Shown piece by piece: positions 63,438-64,000 of a stretch of 64,000 nt of DNA (position 1 is its first letter; every line of letters begins with the position of its first letter). Source of the stretch: Allacma fusca (Eukaryota > Arthropoda > Collembola > Symphypleona > Sminthuridae); NCBI GenBank assembly GCA_947179485.1, contig OX359245.1, positions 27,329,067 through 27,393,066 on the forward strand, written 5' to 3'. Below the pieces are notes generated by a model that saw only the letters and a program-made list of their open reading frames with translations, had not been told where the DNA came from and searched no databases. Made by a program: the position numbers and the translations under genes.

Positions 63438-64000
63438 GATTTATAAAACTTTTCGACGTTTTCTAAATAACGTATTTATCCTCCTAAATTTCGAGATTAC
63501 AAATAATTATAACTATGTTTGGAAATGAATTATTTTTGGTGATCAAAATCTGCACCTACTCTAGACCGAAAGTAAATTGCAAAAGGATTAGGAGCTCACG
63601 CCAGTTCGAGCTTTTAAATACACACATTGTTGAAAAGAAATTACTGGAACCTGTTTCCCCTCCACATTACTTACCGCTTATCCTTATACTGGGACATTAA
63701 TCCATTTTTGTGAAATCAGCAGTATAGGGATGTCAGTCACTGCCTTTGTTAAAATACCGGTCATATCGGTTAGGGTAGATGAAAATGAGCTGATACTTAG
63801 TTTCCGAGACTCGTCAAATATTATCTGTATATTGTAAAAGAATCATTCTTACATATTTCCCACTGAAATCTGGGAATCTCTGTCGGATTCATTTGCCCCG
63901 TTAAGTTACTTTCATTATTTTTACGAGCATTTTACGTGACTTCGAGAACGTGGAAGGTCTTTGAAAGAAAGTCCACTTACCATAACGTTTGGATTCCTGA
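63438..64000. other. 5' flank of ELO copy 2
   Basis: AT-rich, no further gene seen. The 63720-63955 part is repeated with changes at 60014-60255. Probably holds the ELO copy 2 promoter; no clear TATA box. Confidence 0.5.

Overview
The window looks like nuclear DNA of an arthropod. Evidence: an intronless long-type Toll receptor with a TIR domain, two five-exon ELOVL6-type fatty-acid elongase genes, short GT-AG introns, AT-rich intergenic DNA full of AAATTT runs, and many eukaryotic transposons (Ty3/gypsy, LINE, hAT and Tc1-like MITEs, GIY-YIG and Helitron-like relics). The species cannot be fixed from the sequence alone.

Layout. 1-2621 is AT-rich flank. 2622-6431 (minus) is the Toll receptor. 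6432-18025 is a large gene-poor AT-rich stretch with minisatellites. 18026-19948 (plus) is a six-exon gene for a secreted His/Gly-rich protein whose splice phases close exactly. 20484-21358 is a MITE. 22066-23508 (minus) is ELO copy 1, with one extra base in exon 3. 25320-25920 is a 59-bp minisatellite. 26585-54619 is one giant LTR retrotransposon. 54624-62043 is a repeat-rich stretch with duplicated segments, a GIY-YIG relic and a fragment of ELO exon 1. 62044-63437 (minus) is an intact ELO copy 2. The two ELO genes are old tandem duplicates now separated by about 38 kb, mostly transposons.

The main object is the 28-kb Ty3/gypsy-type element. Its LTRs are 585 and 586 bp, begin TGTTAC and end GTAACA, differ by 10 substitutions and one indel (about 1.7%), and are flanked by a 4-bp GTAT target duplication with a polypurine tract before the 3' LTR. 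It has a 3-kb leader, a 178-codon ORF running into a very long gag (about 1380 codons, no ATG for its first 1.4 kb), a pol in the -1 frame (protease, RT, RNase H, an unusual 1.7-kb unassigned block, integrase), then about 11 kb of further ORFs: coiled-coil ORFs in overlapping frames, a 615-codon ORF, a secretory/envelope-like stretch, a 549-codon ORF, an ORF split by a LINE, and a final transmembrane ORF split by a hAT-type MITE. Pol and the envelope-like parts carry nonsense codons and frameshifts, in a number compatible with neutral decay since insertion; gag and several cargo ORFs remain open.

The most striking signal is in the element's leader (27839-29041): nine hairpins, plus one degenerate copy, whose stems differ in sequence but stay complementary, while the loop is conserved as AARGGCC(G/A), a 3-8 nt spacer, then TGAGCG. 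This is the signature of a repeated structured RNA module selected for fold and loop identity. I do not recognise it from any described element. A packaging or dimerisation role is a natural hypothesis because GGCC is self-complementary, but that is inference.
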